Below are positions 1-10,857 of a stretch of 25,000 nucleotides of DNA, one piece after another. Source of the DNA: Owenia fusiformis (Eukaryota > Annelida > Polychaeta > Sabellida > Oweniidae); the NCBI GenBank assembly GCA_903813345.2, contig CAIIXF020000167.1, forward strand, positions 1-25,000, in the 5' to 3' direction. The position numbers were made by a program, and so were the translations under genes. The notes under the pieces were generated by a model, which saw only the letters and a list, made by a program, of their open reading frames with translations, was not told the origin of the DNA and searched no databases. Position 1 is the first letter of the stretch; the number at the start of each line of letters is the position of its first letter.

Positions 1-436
1 ACAAGATTTTGTTTAAATGTAACATTAGCAATAATGTTAAAGAATTTATATTTAAATGTTTTAATGCCATATGGACAGAAAAAAATTACAAAAAATTCAG
101 AAGTCAAATGGAATTTGTAAAATATGCAATGTTGAAGCAGAAAGTCATAAACACTTATTTGTCAATTGTACGAATGCAAAGGAATATGTAAATACTCAAA
201 ATTTAAAGTTTTCTGAACAAGAAATTTTATTTTATAGCAATGAAGGAGATTTTGAGAGCAAATGCCATAGAAACCAGTTAGTGTTTAAACACAAGTTTGA
301 AATTTGGAAAATTAGAAATAGTAAAATCTATAACCAATAAGTTCTGTATTCCTGTATAAGTACCAATGTAACCATTGTATATTATGTAAAAATTGTATAA
401 ATGTTTCAATGTTAATAAATTAATTAAAAAAAAAAA
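1..436 (+). mobile_element. 3' end of a non-LTR (LINE) retrotransposon, frameshifted
   Basis: The translation gives the last part of a reverse-transcriptase ORF2-type protein. It has a short zinc-binding motif (CKIC, then HKHLFVNC, i.e. CX2C-X8-H-X4-C) near 128-170, like the zf-RVT segment after the RT domain in many LINEs. It ends with a basic, Trp-containing tail (KHKFEIWKIRN) and a stop after 340. An AT-rich 3' UTR follows, ending in an A-run at about 425-436. The reading frame shifts: 9 to about 100 reads in one frame, and from about 71 the zinc motif lies in another. The A-runs at 74-100 are the likely place. The element therefore looks dead and its 5' part is outside the window. It lies antisense in the presumed intron 2 of gene copy A. 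Clade not assigned. Confidence 0.75.
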
Positions 437-1170
437 AGTTATTTTGAAACAAATTCAGCACAACCAAAACCATGTCCACATAATATGACAAATCCAAGAT
501 GGCTGCCACAATTTTAGATCCATGCTCATGTGAAGAAGTTAGAAATACACATGATCCACAAGTTCCATCCCCAATAAAATGGGAAGTTTAAGGTTCTCAC
601 ACATATCAACTCTATTCCTATATACTTTATATTTGTGGTAAGGCTTGTGATCTAGGTAAACTTAGCATGTTCATGTACCTCCTATCCTCTGAAGCTAAAA
701 ACAGAAATAGTGACTTCAATTGAGAAAAATGAATCTTATGGGCTCCATATACATTTAGAGTGGCTGTCCGGCTTAAGTTAGATACTACTGATAATCTGAG
801 ATTGAAAATTATGTCAAGTTTAGTCCTCAGCCTCTCATAACGGATAACTTGGAGGTAATTGTGTTGTTACTGCAAAAACCTCTATTTCTTTATCACAAAT
901 CTACCATCTTTTGCATCTGTCAAAACCCTTCATTTCATGTTAATTTTCAGACTTTTGCTTGTGCCATCATTAAATATATATATTCAACTTATTACTCAGA
1001 ATATTTTAAGAACTTTTCATGAATTTTTTTCTTCTCACACTTTTGAAAAAATGACTAAGTCAGAGAATGGCCTCTTAATGGCATGTCCCCTTTTCAATTT
1101 TAAGTACTTGGTGGATATGACTCAATACAAGGTAATTCAAATGATAACTGGTTGACCGTGGCAAACTTAC
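437..1170. other. presumed intron 2 of copy A, no gene seen
   Basis: AT-rich DNA between the LINE tail and the exon 2 donor of copy A. I looked on the minus strand for a counterpart of exon 3 of copy B (acceptor plus the 38-residue tail) and found none here. The short open frames lack coding character. Confidence 0.5.
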
Positions 1171-1848
1171 TTTTGTATTCTGGAATCTTTAGACGCTTAA
1201 TCTGTTTCAATGTCAAATTAGCTCGTTTAGCCATTTTTTCTACAACTGGGTAGAAATTCTCTATAGCAAGTGCTGTATTCTGGAACTCTGCCGTTTCCTT
1301 TGATATAGGATATGATATGTTTGTTCTTAAGAAGTCTGACAATCGGTTTTGGTAAATACGTATGCGTTCAGTTGTCTCATTTAATAATTTTGAAATTTCA
1401 GAAATGGAGATTGGACTTTCGTATTGACCCTTTATCCAATACCATGTTAGTTTCTTCAGTGGAGTCTTTATGTCTGCTATTTCTCCTCGGAATAAATGCA
1501 ACGATTGTTTTGCAAGAGCCAATTCCAGTTGTATCTTTTTAAAATTAAAATCGTTTTTCATTTGAAAAAACGCCCTTAATTTCATCTTTATTTTTCGAAT
1601 CCTTTTTAAGGTCCCATTCAAAATTATCGCATCTTCTGTAGCCAATAGCGTGTTTTCCATGTAGTGCTTAACGACATTTGTCAGATCTTTTAAATGTTTC
1701 TTTATTCTAGAGACATGATTGTTAGGCTTTCTGGTAAAATATTCCTCAACTTTATATTTTTTCATGTATGTAACCTTCACTGTTGGCCCATCTTCATTAC
1801 ATGCAACGTTACAAAGCATGATTGCAGCAAGCGGTAATAGTAAGGCGC
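1171..1848 (-). CDS. copy A exon 2
   Basis: The acceptor on the minus strand is TTGTTTTTGCAG, ending at 1849. The exon starts GC GCC TTA at 1848. The donor GTAAGT begins at 1170, after GAATACAAAA. Both sites align with copy B, and similarity between the copies falls off soon after the donor, as expected when intron begins there. The exon carries most of the signal peptide and the whole visible mature region. The exon is 678 nt, against 681 nt in copy B. Confidence 0.8.
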
Positions 1849-4800
1849 CTGCAAAAACAAACATGCATGTCTCTTTTGTATTACTCTATTCCACGCCTTA
1901 CCATCGACAAGGTACAGAGACAAAATATACCGTAGAACACTTCCGATGTACGATGTCACTATTTAACCGATTTAAAGCAAAGACAATAATATAGGTTTGA
2001 TGTAGGTTTTAAAATAATAATCTGAGGAATGCACTACTTGTCGTCTAAGAGTGTCCATGATTTTTATGAGAACATGTTTCTTTAAACAGCACAATTAATG
2101 TATGTTGAAGATTTATTAAGTATTAACATTTTGGCTATAATTGAAAAAATCATAAGTGTATGTTGTCAACTCGAATGTACGTTGTCCCATTAAACTTACT
2201 CAATTTACAGTTAACCCTAATGCAGACAACGTATTTTTCATAACACTAAGGAGGAAGGAGACTCCGTGGCAGTACTAGTCTTCAACATATTCTATTCCGA
2301 GACACTGGATGGGAGTTTGGGCTGGAAGCTAACACCAAAATGGGCACAAATTAATTACCACCACAACAATACTTTCATAAAATGAAAAAGTAAAAAGGAT
2401 ACTTGAACATATTCGTTAAAGATCACTTGTTACTCATAAAAACCTTAATGAATTTTGAAATGAAAGCATTACATTGTTTAATATTACGTATATCTCATGA
2501 ATTTCAATTACAGGGACAACGTAAATTCGCGTTGACAACGCACATTTCTGATTTTATTAAATTACAATAAATACTTGAATATTTATTAATCTCCACCCGT
2601 CCTAAATTGTGTAGTATAGAGAAACAAATTCTCATAAAAATAATCGACACTGTTAGGCAACAGGGGAGAAAATGATCAAAGAAAATGTATCCCCAAGTAT
2701 TCCCAAGATTAATTTTTTAAAACCTACACCACAACCGCATCATTGTCTTTGCATCAAATCGGTTAAAAAGTGACATCGTACATCTAAAGTGTACTACGGT
2801 ATATTTTGTCACTGTACCTTGTCGATGGTTAGGCGTTTATTCGGCGGATTTTATCAATGAGTTCTTGTCTTGCATGCTACAAGCTAAGGGGAGTCGTTAA
2901 CCAAAGTTGCAAGGCAAGTGTTCACGAGACGAGCGCATTTTATCAACTCAGAGTTCGAAGCTTAATGCTCTCCACACATAGCAAAATAGTTTAATTCTTT
3001 CTTTATTATTTCAAAGCTTTTATTGATCATGATGTTTACAAACATAACAAAGTATTAACTAAAATTCCTGAATTTTTCCCCAAAAATTCGAATAAAATGA
3101 AATAAACATAAAAAGTATTGGTTTCGCTGTAGTAAAACCAATTTTAGAATCTCTTATTATCTTGTATTTAACACAAATAACGATCCCTTTTGTTATTTTG
3201 ACTACAAAGCTTGTGATGTTTCCACACACAACACGATTTATTAAGATGAGACTGTCAACCTCTGAAATGTTACTGTTTTTGCGTACTTTTTGAGGTCACC
3301 TGACCATGACATTTTTGATGTACCGTGTGCCAAGTTATTCTGGCGCTAATGCCTGGGTCACATTTGCTCCGATCCATCGGCCGGCGCCCGGCCTATTGAG
3401 TGTTTTGCTCAATATTGTATTCAATTTTGAACAAAATACTCAATCGGCCGGGCGCCGTAGTGAAAATCGGAGCAAATGTGACCAAGGCATAAATCGAAAA
3501 GTTGTTGTTGCAAACTACTACGAAGACTGAACCAAAGTGGAAATATACATTAGTTTCATATTCGCACGCATTCCAATAGCCAAATAAATATTTTTAATTG
3601 ATTGATCGAACTTCAAAAAAAATTCTTGTGGAAAGAGCACTGCAATATTATTCATGACATACAAGGAATTGATTGAAATGCATTTGCTAAACCGTATATC
3701 GATAACTGAAAATGTTAACCCAATAATTATATTTTGGCCTTACAGCATTACATTCGGGTTAAAAAGTTTTAATCCCCAATTGCAAACACTGGCTATGTTT
3801 GCTGTTATATAACTTACATGCTTTCAATAGCGTTTCAGCTCGATTGATTCCGCACTCAATTGCAAGTGATATTATACCCTTTGCAAAATTGATGACAATA
3901 GCCTCAATCATGCAAAAATTGGCTCAACATAAGAGCGAATAACTCGTTTTTGAAAGCAGGTGTAAAAGGGTAGGTGGTCCTTTCAAATTTTGGTCCTACT
4001 CTCTATTGATTTATTTGGTGACCTAATTACAATTGTTTTCCTTATTATTTATACACAGTCAGAGCCATTAAGGGCCATAAGGAAAGGGGACCATAATTCC
4101 CAGGGGACCATAATTTCTTTTACACCGGGGTTTCATTTTTATTTACAAAATCGTATTTCGCGGCAAATTGTTTCAACCACACTCGTCATGTCATGCCTTG
4201 GTCACATTTGCTCCAATTATCTCTACGGCGCCCGGCCGATTGAGTACTTTGTTCAAAATTGAATACAATATTGAGCAAAAGACTCAATCGGGCGGGCGCC
4301 GGCCGATGGATCGGAGCAAATGTGACCAAGGCATCACGTGACGTAAAATTTCTGCTCTGAAAACAGACACTTGCTAACTCTAAATCCCCGATACCATGAT
4401 AAAATGAACTTTTGGAATTGTTGATGGTTCACCATCGTAAAGTGTGACTTCATACGGCATGAATGCATAAATATATTTAATCGAGTCAATGCATGGTTTG
4501 AGTACAACTTTAAACCAGTCGTAAAAAAATTCTGAAAATTTTACACATCGTCAATTTAATGATCATCTTTTGAACGGTAACACTTTAATTTGGAAATAAT
4601 ATATTGTTTTAGAAAACACTCCAGACACTTCTTTTATTTTTGGTATCATATGTTCGGAATGAAATGAAACATCTATCCGAACCTCATTGGAACAAAACGA
4701 CATATACACAGCGTGTTTAGGACTCTCAATATTGTAATTGTACAAAAGAAAGTTTGATTCGATCATTTAAAAAAGTAACTTGTTAATGAAATAAAAGGTT

Positions 4801-5432
4801 TATCTTCTTTATCTATTTTGGGGGTTTTGTTTTAAATTTTTGAATACTTTTTGTTTAATGAACCAAATTTTCCTTTATATAACCTTAATATCGAGAGGTC
4901 GAAGAAAATATTGCATATGATATTTTGTTCCAGTAAGGTTCGGAAAGAAATTTTATTTCATTCTCAAAATCGGTAGAAAGGAATAAAAAACAATTGGACT
5001 AAAAAAACAAAAATGTTAACAAAACAGTTAAAAAAAATTATATTTGAATAATTTTTGCATTAAATTGTAATGTTCTCAATCAGTGATCATTACATAAATT
5101 ACCGTGTTTTTTGTAGAATGTTTTCAAATATTACTTTTAAGAGAGAAACAATTGTTGAATTCAGTTCACCATAGCGTTACCAATCCTTTGGCCAAATCAA
5201 AAATAATGTGATTGCTGCTGTTTTCCATATAAATTTATCACTGAATCATTCCAAAATTTCCACAATTTTTCTTATAGTGTTTAGAAATGCGACGGGTTGT
5301 GGAACAGCCAATGCTCAAATCTTGGACACCCATCATTCATTCCATAAAACAATAACATATATTTCGACACATTAAAAAACAATTAATTCATTCTTTCGAA
5401 ACATAACTAAATTACTTACCATATTTTCCCAT
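1171..5432 (-). CDS. copy A: secreted helical protein of unknown family (exons 1-2; 3' end missing)
   Basis: Minus-strand gene, join(5420-5432, 1171-1848), with the last exon not found in the window. Exon 1 codes MGKY plus one base. Exon 2 continues GALLLPLAAIMLCNVACNEDG, giving a typical signal peptide with likely cleavage near residues 20-21 (V-A-C at the -3 to -1 positions). The visible coding part is 230 codons plus one base. The mature part is rich in Lys, Arg, Leu, Ile and Tyr, has no further cysteine before the donor, and has four N-glycosylation sequons (NGT, NET, NIS, NLT). It ends in the block KRLKIPEYK, shared with copy B. A secreted, glycosylated, mostly alpha-helical protein is inferred. 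Function is unknown. The reading frame is intact. Without splicing at 1170 it would end after about 23 more residues that do not resemble copy B. Intron 1 (5419-1849, 3571 bp) is swollen by mobile elements. Confidence 0.72.
1892..2837. mobile_element. 946-bp foldback DNA element with long inverted ends
   Basis: The left end CACGCCTTACCATCGACAAG reappears reversed at the right end (CTTGTCGATGGTTAGGCG). The arms stay alignable for about 320 bp each (about 1892-2205 and 2515-2837). A possible 5-bp target duplication TATTC lies at 1887-1891 and 2838-2842. No transposase ORF is present, so it is nonautonomous. Heptamer GACAACG or its complement occurs at 2180, 2225, 2515 and 2534. It sits in intron 1 of copy A, ending only 43 bp from the exon 2 acceptor. 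Superfamily not assigned. Confidence 0.72.
2843..3346. other. intron 1 of copy A, no feature seen
   Basis: AT-rich unique-looking sequence between the foldback element and the first hairpin MITE. I see no coding segment, exon-like block or repeat in it. Confidence 0.4.
3350..3489 (+). mobile_element. 140-bp hairpin MITE, copy 1
   Basis: An almost complete palindrome. It starts TGCCTGGGTCACATTTGCTC and ends in the matching inverted sequence GAGCAAATGTGACCAAGGCA, with GC-rich arms (CGGCCGGCGCCCGG) and an AT-rich centre. A 3-bp target duplication TAA flanks it (3347-3349, 3490-3492), as in PIF/Harbinger-like elements. There is no ORF of its own; reading frames across it are a by-product of the palindrome. 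Confidence 0.82.
3493..4190. other. intron 1 of copy A between two MITEs
   Basis: No gene seen. The only local structure is a short direct repeat, GGGGACCATAATT twice within about 4086-4113. Confidence 0.4.
4194..4333 (-). mobile_element. 140-bp hairpin MITE, copy 2 (inverted)
   Basis: Same length and ends as the element at 3350-3489 but in the opposite orientation: it starts TGCCTTGGTCACATTTGCTC and ends GAGCAAATGTGACCAAGGCA. The target duplication is TCA (4191-4193, 4334-4336). The different 3-bp duplications show two independent insertions into the same intron. Confidence 0.82.
4337..5179. other. intron 1 of copy A, no feature seen
   Basis: AT-rich sequence with homopolymer runs. Open frames here are short and lack coding character on both strands. 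Confidence 0.4.
5420..5432 (-). CDS. copy A exon 1 (coding part)
   Basis: Minus-strand ATG GGA AAA TAT G followed directly by GTAAGTAATTT, a near-perfect donor. The ATG context is AAACATGG (A at -3, G at +4). The exon leaves one base, so intron 1 is phase 1. The same exon, donor and flanks occur in copy B, so conservation between paralogues supports it. Confidence 0.78.
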
Positions 5433-5481
5433 GTTTATGTCAGTATTCAATAGGATGTTACGCGTATGTCCTCCACGAGAG

Positions 5482-5523
5482 AGAATGACTTGAAAAAAGC
5501 CAGGTATCTAACCTTTATATTGT
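5482..5523 (-). promoter_or_regulatory. core promoter of copy A
   Basis: On the minus strand TATAAAGG lies at 5519-5512, and an initiator-like TCATTCT at 5488-5482, putting a start site near 5486, about 33 bp downstream of the TATA box and 54 nt before the ATG. Both elements are conserved in copy B at nearly the same spacing. Confidence 0.65.
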
Positions 5524-5804
5524 TTCGTGATACATCGTGATAAGATGTCCTTGACACCTTGTTCGCTACAGTTAAGTTGAAAACTCATGAATATGTTTTT
5601 GTGAGCTCGAGAATAGGAAATTGTTCTACGATTGAATCAAAAGTGAATGACAAAATGTGATTTAATTACCTGAGAGTGCAAATTTAAATGTGGTCTAATC
5701 ATGTTTAGTTCCAGCTGCCAGCAACTAATTTTACCATCTTAACGGAAGGTTGATGCGATGGACGGTCCCGAGTGGACAGTGACCTTACTTTATCCCGCTG
5801 ACAT

Positions 5805-5948
5805 TACTTTATTCAAATATCGATATCGTGCACATGCATGTCATGATCTTACCATTACACTGTCTGGTGACATTATCTACTCAAACACAATCGCCTGCAT
5901 AATGTTAGTGTTAACATTTACACATCATTAGTGGCCTACGTTGTTTTG
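5805..5948 (-). promoter_or_regulatory. 144-bp block identical to an inverted partner
   Basis: The reverse complement matches 15751-15894 base for base. It lies about 320-460 bp upstream of the presumed start site of copy A. It contains palindromic words such as CATGCATG and CGATATCG. No ORF or transposon end was seen. A shared enhancer or a gene-conversion tract would both explain it. Confidence 0.6.
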
Positions 5949-6030
5949 AAAATACAACTAATTGCCTACTGTTCCAACAAAACCCTTGAAAGATTTTATG
6001 GATGTTGTTGAAAACCAATTTGTAGATTGC

Positions 6031-6305
6031 TTTCGAACGATTAAACATTTGAAAAGATTAAAACAAAGTTTTTTGTTTTCGCAGAAGACAGTTTTATTAT
6101 AAAGATATTGATTCGGAAGTTATACATGACACGCCCAACGCCTTTTTACCGCCACGTCAAACCCCTTTAATTGTCCAAAATCCTTTTCCTTTATACTCAA
6201 AGATCTAATCCATAAGCTTAGAGGGCTATGTTTTTACAACGTATAGCTTGGCATCCGTGATACTGTAGTCTTGATGTTCAAGGACACAAATTAAGAAAAA
6301 TAAGT
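6031..6305. other. spacer with no feature seen
   Basis: AT-rich DNA between the end of the inverted arm and the minisatellite. Nothing recognisable. Confidence 0.35.
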
Positions 6306-6885
6306 GAGGTAGGGATATGGTAAACCATTCTCATTAAAGTTTGGAAGAGGTATAGTAAACCTTTCCCATAAATAACCAAAGTTTGGTAGGGGTATAGTAA
6401 ACCCTTCAGATTATTAACCAAAGTTTGGAAGGGGTACAGTAAACCTTACTCATTAATAACGAAAGTTTGGAAGGGATATAGTAAACCTTTCTCATTAATA
6501 ACCAAAGTTTGGAAGGTGTATAATAAATTTTTCACATTAATAACCAAAGTTTGGAAGGGGATATAGTAAACCTTTCCCATTAATAACCAAAGTTTGGTAT
6601 GGATATGGTAAACCTACCCGATCAATAATCAAACTTTGGTTGGGATATAGTAGTAATCTCATCAAAAAACAAATTTTGATTGATTTATAGTAAACCTTTC
6701 TCATTAATAACCAAAGTTTGGTAGGGATGTAGCAAACGTTTCCAAAGTTGGTAGGGATGTCGTCAAGGTCATCAATATCTAAAGTTTGGTGGGTATATGG
6801 TAATTTATAAAGATATCTCATCTATAACCGGATATAGATGTAGTAAACCTTTTACATTAATAAGCAAAGTTGGAAGGGATATATA
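6306..6885. repeat. 42-bp minisatellite, about 13 degenerate units
   Basis: The core CAAAGTTTGG-(A/T)AGGG-GATATAGTAAACC-TTTCTCATTAATAAC recurs roughly every 41-42 bp (for example near 6379, 6420, 6464, 6505, 6546, 6589 and 6713). Later units are more decayed. Open frames across it on the minus strand are repeat artefacts. Confidence 0.88.
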
Positions 6886-7059
6886 GAACAAGATCTTCGT
6901 CGTCCAAAAGTATCATTTTGTTCGAAACAATGTAGAAATCGTGAATCTTTGTATGATGAAACAACTCCATATTGCAATAAACTTTATCCGCCCGAGCAAG
7001 TTGAAGGGTGGGTATTACAAGAGAAAATTAGGGTAGACCCCCTACCTCAAATTATTTGG

Positions 7060-8650
7060 GGGGCCAAAATGAAATATTTTTTGTGGGCACTATATATAAC
7101 CTAAGTTCCTCATAACTATACCCAAAATGGTCAGTTGATATAAGTTCACTATTTATTAGGCATTTTGCAGGATATTTTAGATTTATTTGTGATTTTAAGC
7201 ATTTTACTACCCCCAATTCAATTTTGAGTATATCTATTTTCAAGAATATTCCCTCATAACTTTTGTTTTAGCACATTAATGTCATTTGATAGAGCCAGAA
7301 AGTATGACAGTGATGTGTCCATGTAATGTTGAGGAAATAAATCCCAACAAACCCACCCCTTCTTCACCAGTGGGGAGGTGGTAGATATGAAAAAATATTT
7401 TGTGAGTACATTATTTGTTCAAATTCTTTTTATCCTGCCTAAGGTGGTCAATTAATATTAAGTTCACTATTTATAAGGCATTTTGCAGGATATTTTGGAT
7501 TTATTTGTGATTTTAAGCATTTTACTACCCCCAATTCAATTTTGAGTATATCTGTTTTAGCACATTAATGCCTATGAAAAAAATCCACAACTTTGCTCAA
7601 GTATCATATGATAGGGCCAGAAAGTATAACAGAGATGTGTTCATGAAATGTTGAGAGAAAAAGTCCCAACAAACCCACCACTTCTTCACCAGAGGTGAGG
7701 GGGTCAATACGAAAAAAATATTTTGTGAGTATATCATTTGTTCAAATTCTTTTTTATCCTGCCTGAGATGGTCAATTAATACGAAGTTCACCATTTATTA
7801 GACATTTTGCAGGATATTTTGAATTACTTTGATAATTTAAGCCTTTTACTACCATCAATTCCATGTTGAGTATACCTCATTTCAAGAGGATTCTCTCATA
7901 ACTTTTGCAATAGTACATCAAAGCCTATGAAACAATTTAAAAGCATTGTTCTAAAATCATTGCATAGATCCAGAAAGTATGACAGTGATGTGTCCTATTT
8001 ATGTTGAGAAAAAAATCATAATAGTCTCACCCCTTCTTCAACAGAGGGTAGGGGTCAACATGAAAAACTATCTAGTGAGCATATTATGATTTGCAAACTC
8101 TTTTTTTATCATGCTTCAAATGGTCAATTAATGTACAGTTTGCTATTTATTAGACATTTTGAAAGATATTTGGAATTTACTTGTGATTTCAAGCTTTTAC
8201 TACCCCAAATTAAGTGTTGAGTATACCTATTATCAACAAGAATATTCACTCATAGTTTTTTTGTATTGCATTGACTGACCAATGAAAAAAATCAACAACA
8301 TTGCTCGAGTATCATTTAATAGATCCAGAAAGTAAGGCAGTGATTTGTTGGATCAATATTGAGAAAAAATCACAAGATCCCAACCCATTTAGGGGTCATT
8401 ATGAAAAAGTATTTTGTGAGTACATTGCTAGTATTTGTGCTAACTCTTTTTTATCCTGCCTTAGATGGTCTGTTCATGTAAACTTCACTTTTTGTAGGTA
8501 TTCTGCAGGGTATTTAGAATTTATTTGTAATATTAATCCTTTTACGCCCCCCCCTCCAAATTCATTGTGGTGTACATAATGGAATCCAATGAAAAATTCT
8601 TACATTACTGATATATCATTTTATAGATCCAGAAATTATGACAGTGATGT
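7060..8650. repeat. satellite, five units of about 320-350 bp
   Basis: A unit with TTTTGCAGGATATTTT, then ATTTTAAGCATTTTACTACC, then GACAGTGATGTGTCC recurs. The GATATTTT marker is at 7171, 7489, 7813 and 8165, and a degenerate copy is near 8510, giving periods of about 318, 324, 352 and 345 bp. Similarity falls from left to right. No coding capacity. Confidence 0.85.
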
Positions 8651-10030
8651 ATCTAGATAATATGAACATATAAGTTCATATAAACATTACTCCACCCCCA
8701 TTAACCAGGTGTCAATGTGGGGATTTAATAATGATTTACACATATACATGACCTACTGTATTGCATCAACCATGAGATTTCTACTACTATTATTAAGTAC
8801 GTCTATAACATATTGTTCAAAAACTGATCCTTGTGTGGTGGTCCCTTGAGAAATGTACAATTTAACTTGATTTTTACCTAAACTCATAGATAGATCATCA
8901 TACACTATGGCCAATCATAGTATTCTGTGCATCTTATGGTGGATTTAAACAATGAATCGATTCATCCTTCTTGCAATTAAATAATATGGTTACAGTATTT
9001 TTATGGTAAACTTTGACCATGAAAAAATGGCCTCGATATGCCATGCTACATTCAGTGACATTAACATAAAGCTGTTTGACTATACAAATATAAGACTGAG
9101 AGGAACAAAACATGTATAATTTGAGGCACAGTTATGGTAAATAGCAAATTTTCAGGGTATTAGCATGTAGTTTTAACTATTTATTTTACTAGCTTGATAA
9201 ACTAGATCACTCAAATTGATTTAAGAAAACGTAAGAGAGTTTTTTAGATTTTTTAAATTTCTTCTCAGTCACCCCCTCCCCTTTCATTGTCTCTTGTTAA
9301 ACGAGTGAAACAATAATTTAAAAACCAGTTTCTCAAGACATTCAGGGAGAGATTGCTAACTCCCTCTACACACAAAAGCTTTTTCTGCATCATCAATATT
9401 TGTTATAATATGAAATCAGTTTGGACATAAAGATGCATATTGAACCTTTCTTAGCTGAATTTTCTTGATTTAACATCAAAAGATCTTAGAATAGTGATAT
9501 AGTTATTTCATGAATTTGCTCGGGCAGATTTTATCATTTGAAACAACCAATATATTCATAAAATCGCAAGATTTAAAAAATTAGAGAAGTGCTTAGACTA
9601 GGGACAATATACTTAACCCCCTCCCCTCTCTTGCTTCTTAGCTTACTGATTAAATAATTTTTTTCTCCAATATTAATGATTCCTATAATTTGAAATTTGT
9701 AGGACTTATGGAAGCATACTAGAACTCTCTCCCTGATTTTTTCCATCAATAACTATTGAAAGATCTTATAATTATGACAAAATATCTTCAAACTCCATGT
9801 TACCATTATTGTTAATTACTGAACATTAAATAATTAAATTATTGATTTTACTAAGTAATATGAACAAAAAACAGCTAAAACTGCTTTCTAGTATATTTAC
9901 TTCTTGAATCAACGTATTTCATGTTGTAATATGAAAATCTTTTCTTTAAATAATTTTTTCGTTTTGACCCCCTGCTACCGCCTGGGGGCGGGGGCAAAAC
10001 ATAATTTTCAGGGACAAAAAGTGACCGACA
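8650..10030. other. noncoding stretch with decayed repeats
   Basis: No gene seen. Related segments recur: a CCCCCTCCCCT-containing piece near 9271 and again near 9618, and a GCTCGGG(C/T)-(A/G)GATTTT piece near 9517 and 10036. This suggests an old, degenerate longer-period repeat. Confidence 0.4.
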
Positions 10031-10228
10031 AACTTGCTCGGGTGGATTTTTTAATTTCAAACAATCAATTTATTCATCAAATCATAATGGCTTAATTTCT
10101 TCATCGTTTCGAACAAAAAAAACGAAGAGCCTAGACTAATAGTAAAGATATCAAAATATGAGTTCATCAGTAAAGTATTCAGTCTGACCGTATATCTCTG
10201 GCTGTCAATTTTTAAAATCATTATAATA

Positions 10229-10764
10229 CAGGGTGACACAAAAAGTGCCACCCACTTATTATGGAATAACCTTCTCAATAATTGAGGGATCTTTTTGATT
10301 TTTCTTTTGCAGATAGAATGTTCGACGGAGAAAAGATTGTTGTACTTGGATAGCATCAACACCTTTCGGAATTAGAGATATCACGATTTCCGTCAAGGGA
10401 TGCTCTTAGTGAAAAATACCGTTTTCTGAAATCTTGGATTTCTATTTTATCCATTACTCGAGTTATTTCTGGATTGCTTTCACTAGCTTACACATATATT
10501 ATCAAAAATAAGTTTTCCTAAATAATTTTGTCAAATGATTCGCTTATAGGGTAAATTTTAAGAAAGACCGAATATACATTTTGAGTGATTTTGTAGAGGA
10601 TGCCTCTGCGGAAAATGAGAAATCTCTGAATTTCCATATCATTGATGCTTTGTAAGCATACCAATCTTTTCTTCACTCTCTCTTCATATAAAAAATCACG
10701 ATTATTCCTTAATTATTGAGAAAGTTATTCCAAAATTAGTTGGTGGCATTTCTGTGTCACCCTG
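10229..10764. mobile_element. 536-bp MITE with CAGGGTG ends and TA duplication
   Basis: Ends CAGGGTGACACA and TGTGTCACCCTG are flanked by TA on both sides (10227-10228, 10765-10766). The terminal inverted repeats align for about 65 bp, including GGAATAAC-TTCTCAATAATT. TA duplication and CAGGGTG-type ends are usual for Tc1/mariner-like elements. No transposase is encoded. Confidence 0.8.
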
Positions 10765-10857
10765 TATGATATGACAATAAAATACAAAAATATAACAAAT
10801 CGGAAGATAAACATTCCAATCGAGTAAAATAATATTTTCAAAATCAGATTTATATAA

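Larger units (their letters stand above)
5180..6030 (-). repeat. inverted duplication arm A (promoter, exon 1, start of intron 1)
   Basis: The reverse complement aligns with 15660-16570 through upstream DNA, promoter, exon 1 and about 240 bp of intron 1, with scattered substitutions and indels. The segment 5805-5948 is identical to its partner. Beyond about 6030 the two sides no longer resemble each other. Confidence 0.8.
6900..10130. mobile_element. possible 3.2-kb inverted-ended unit enclosing the satellite
   Basis: The left flank of the satellite (about 6900-7005, containing TTTTGTTCGAAACAATG and CCGCCCGAGCAAGTT) resembles the reverse complement of 10030-10130 (TTGTTCGAAACGATG and CCACCCGAGCAAGTT). 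A further partial copy of the right end lies near 9517-9605. This suggests a large nonautonomous element with internal tandem repeats, but the match is patchy and no target duplication was found. Confidence 0.35.

Noticed and set aside
859-1994. Plus-strand open frames of 76-98 codons over copy A exon 2 and its flanks
   Set aside because: They are antisense shadows of, or adjacent chance frames to, the minus-strand exon supported by paralogy and splice sites.
3306-3530. 74-codon frame
   Set aside because: It reads through a palindromic MITE; its apparent coding length comes from the element's GC-rich arms.
6537-6821. 94-codon repetitive frame on the minus strand
   Set aside because: It is a translation of the 42-bp minisatellite. 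The unit length is close to a multiple of 3, so stops are avoided by chance.
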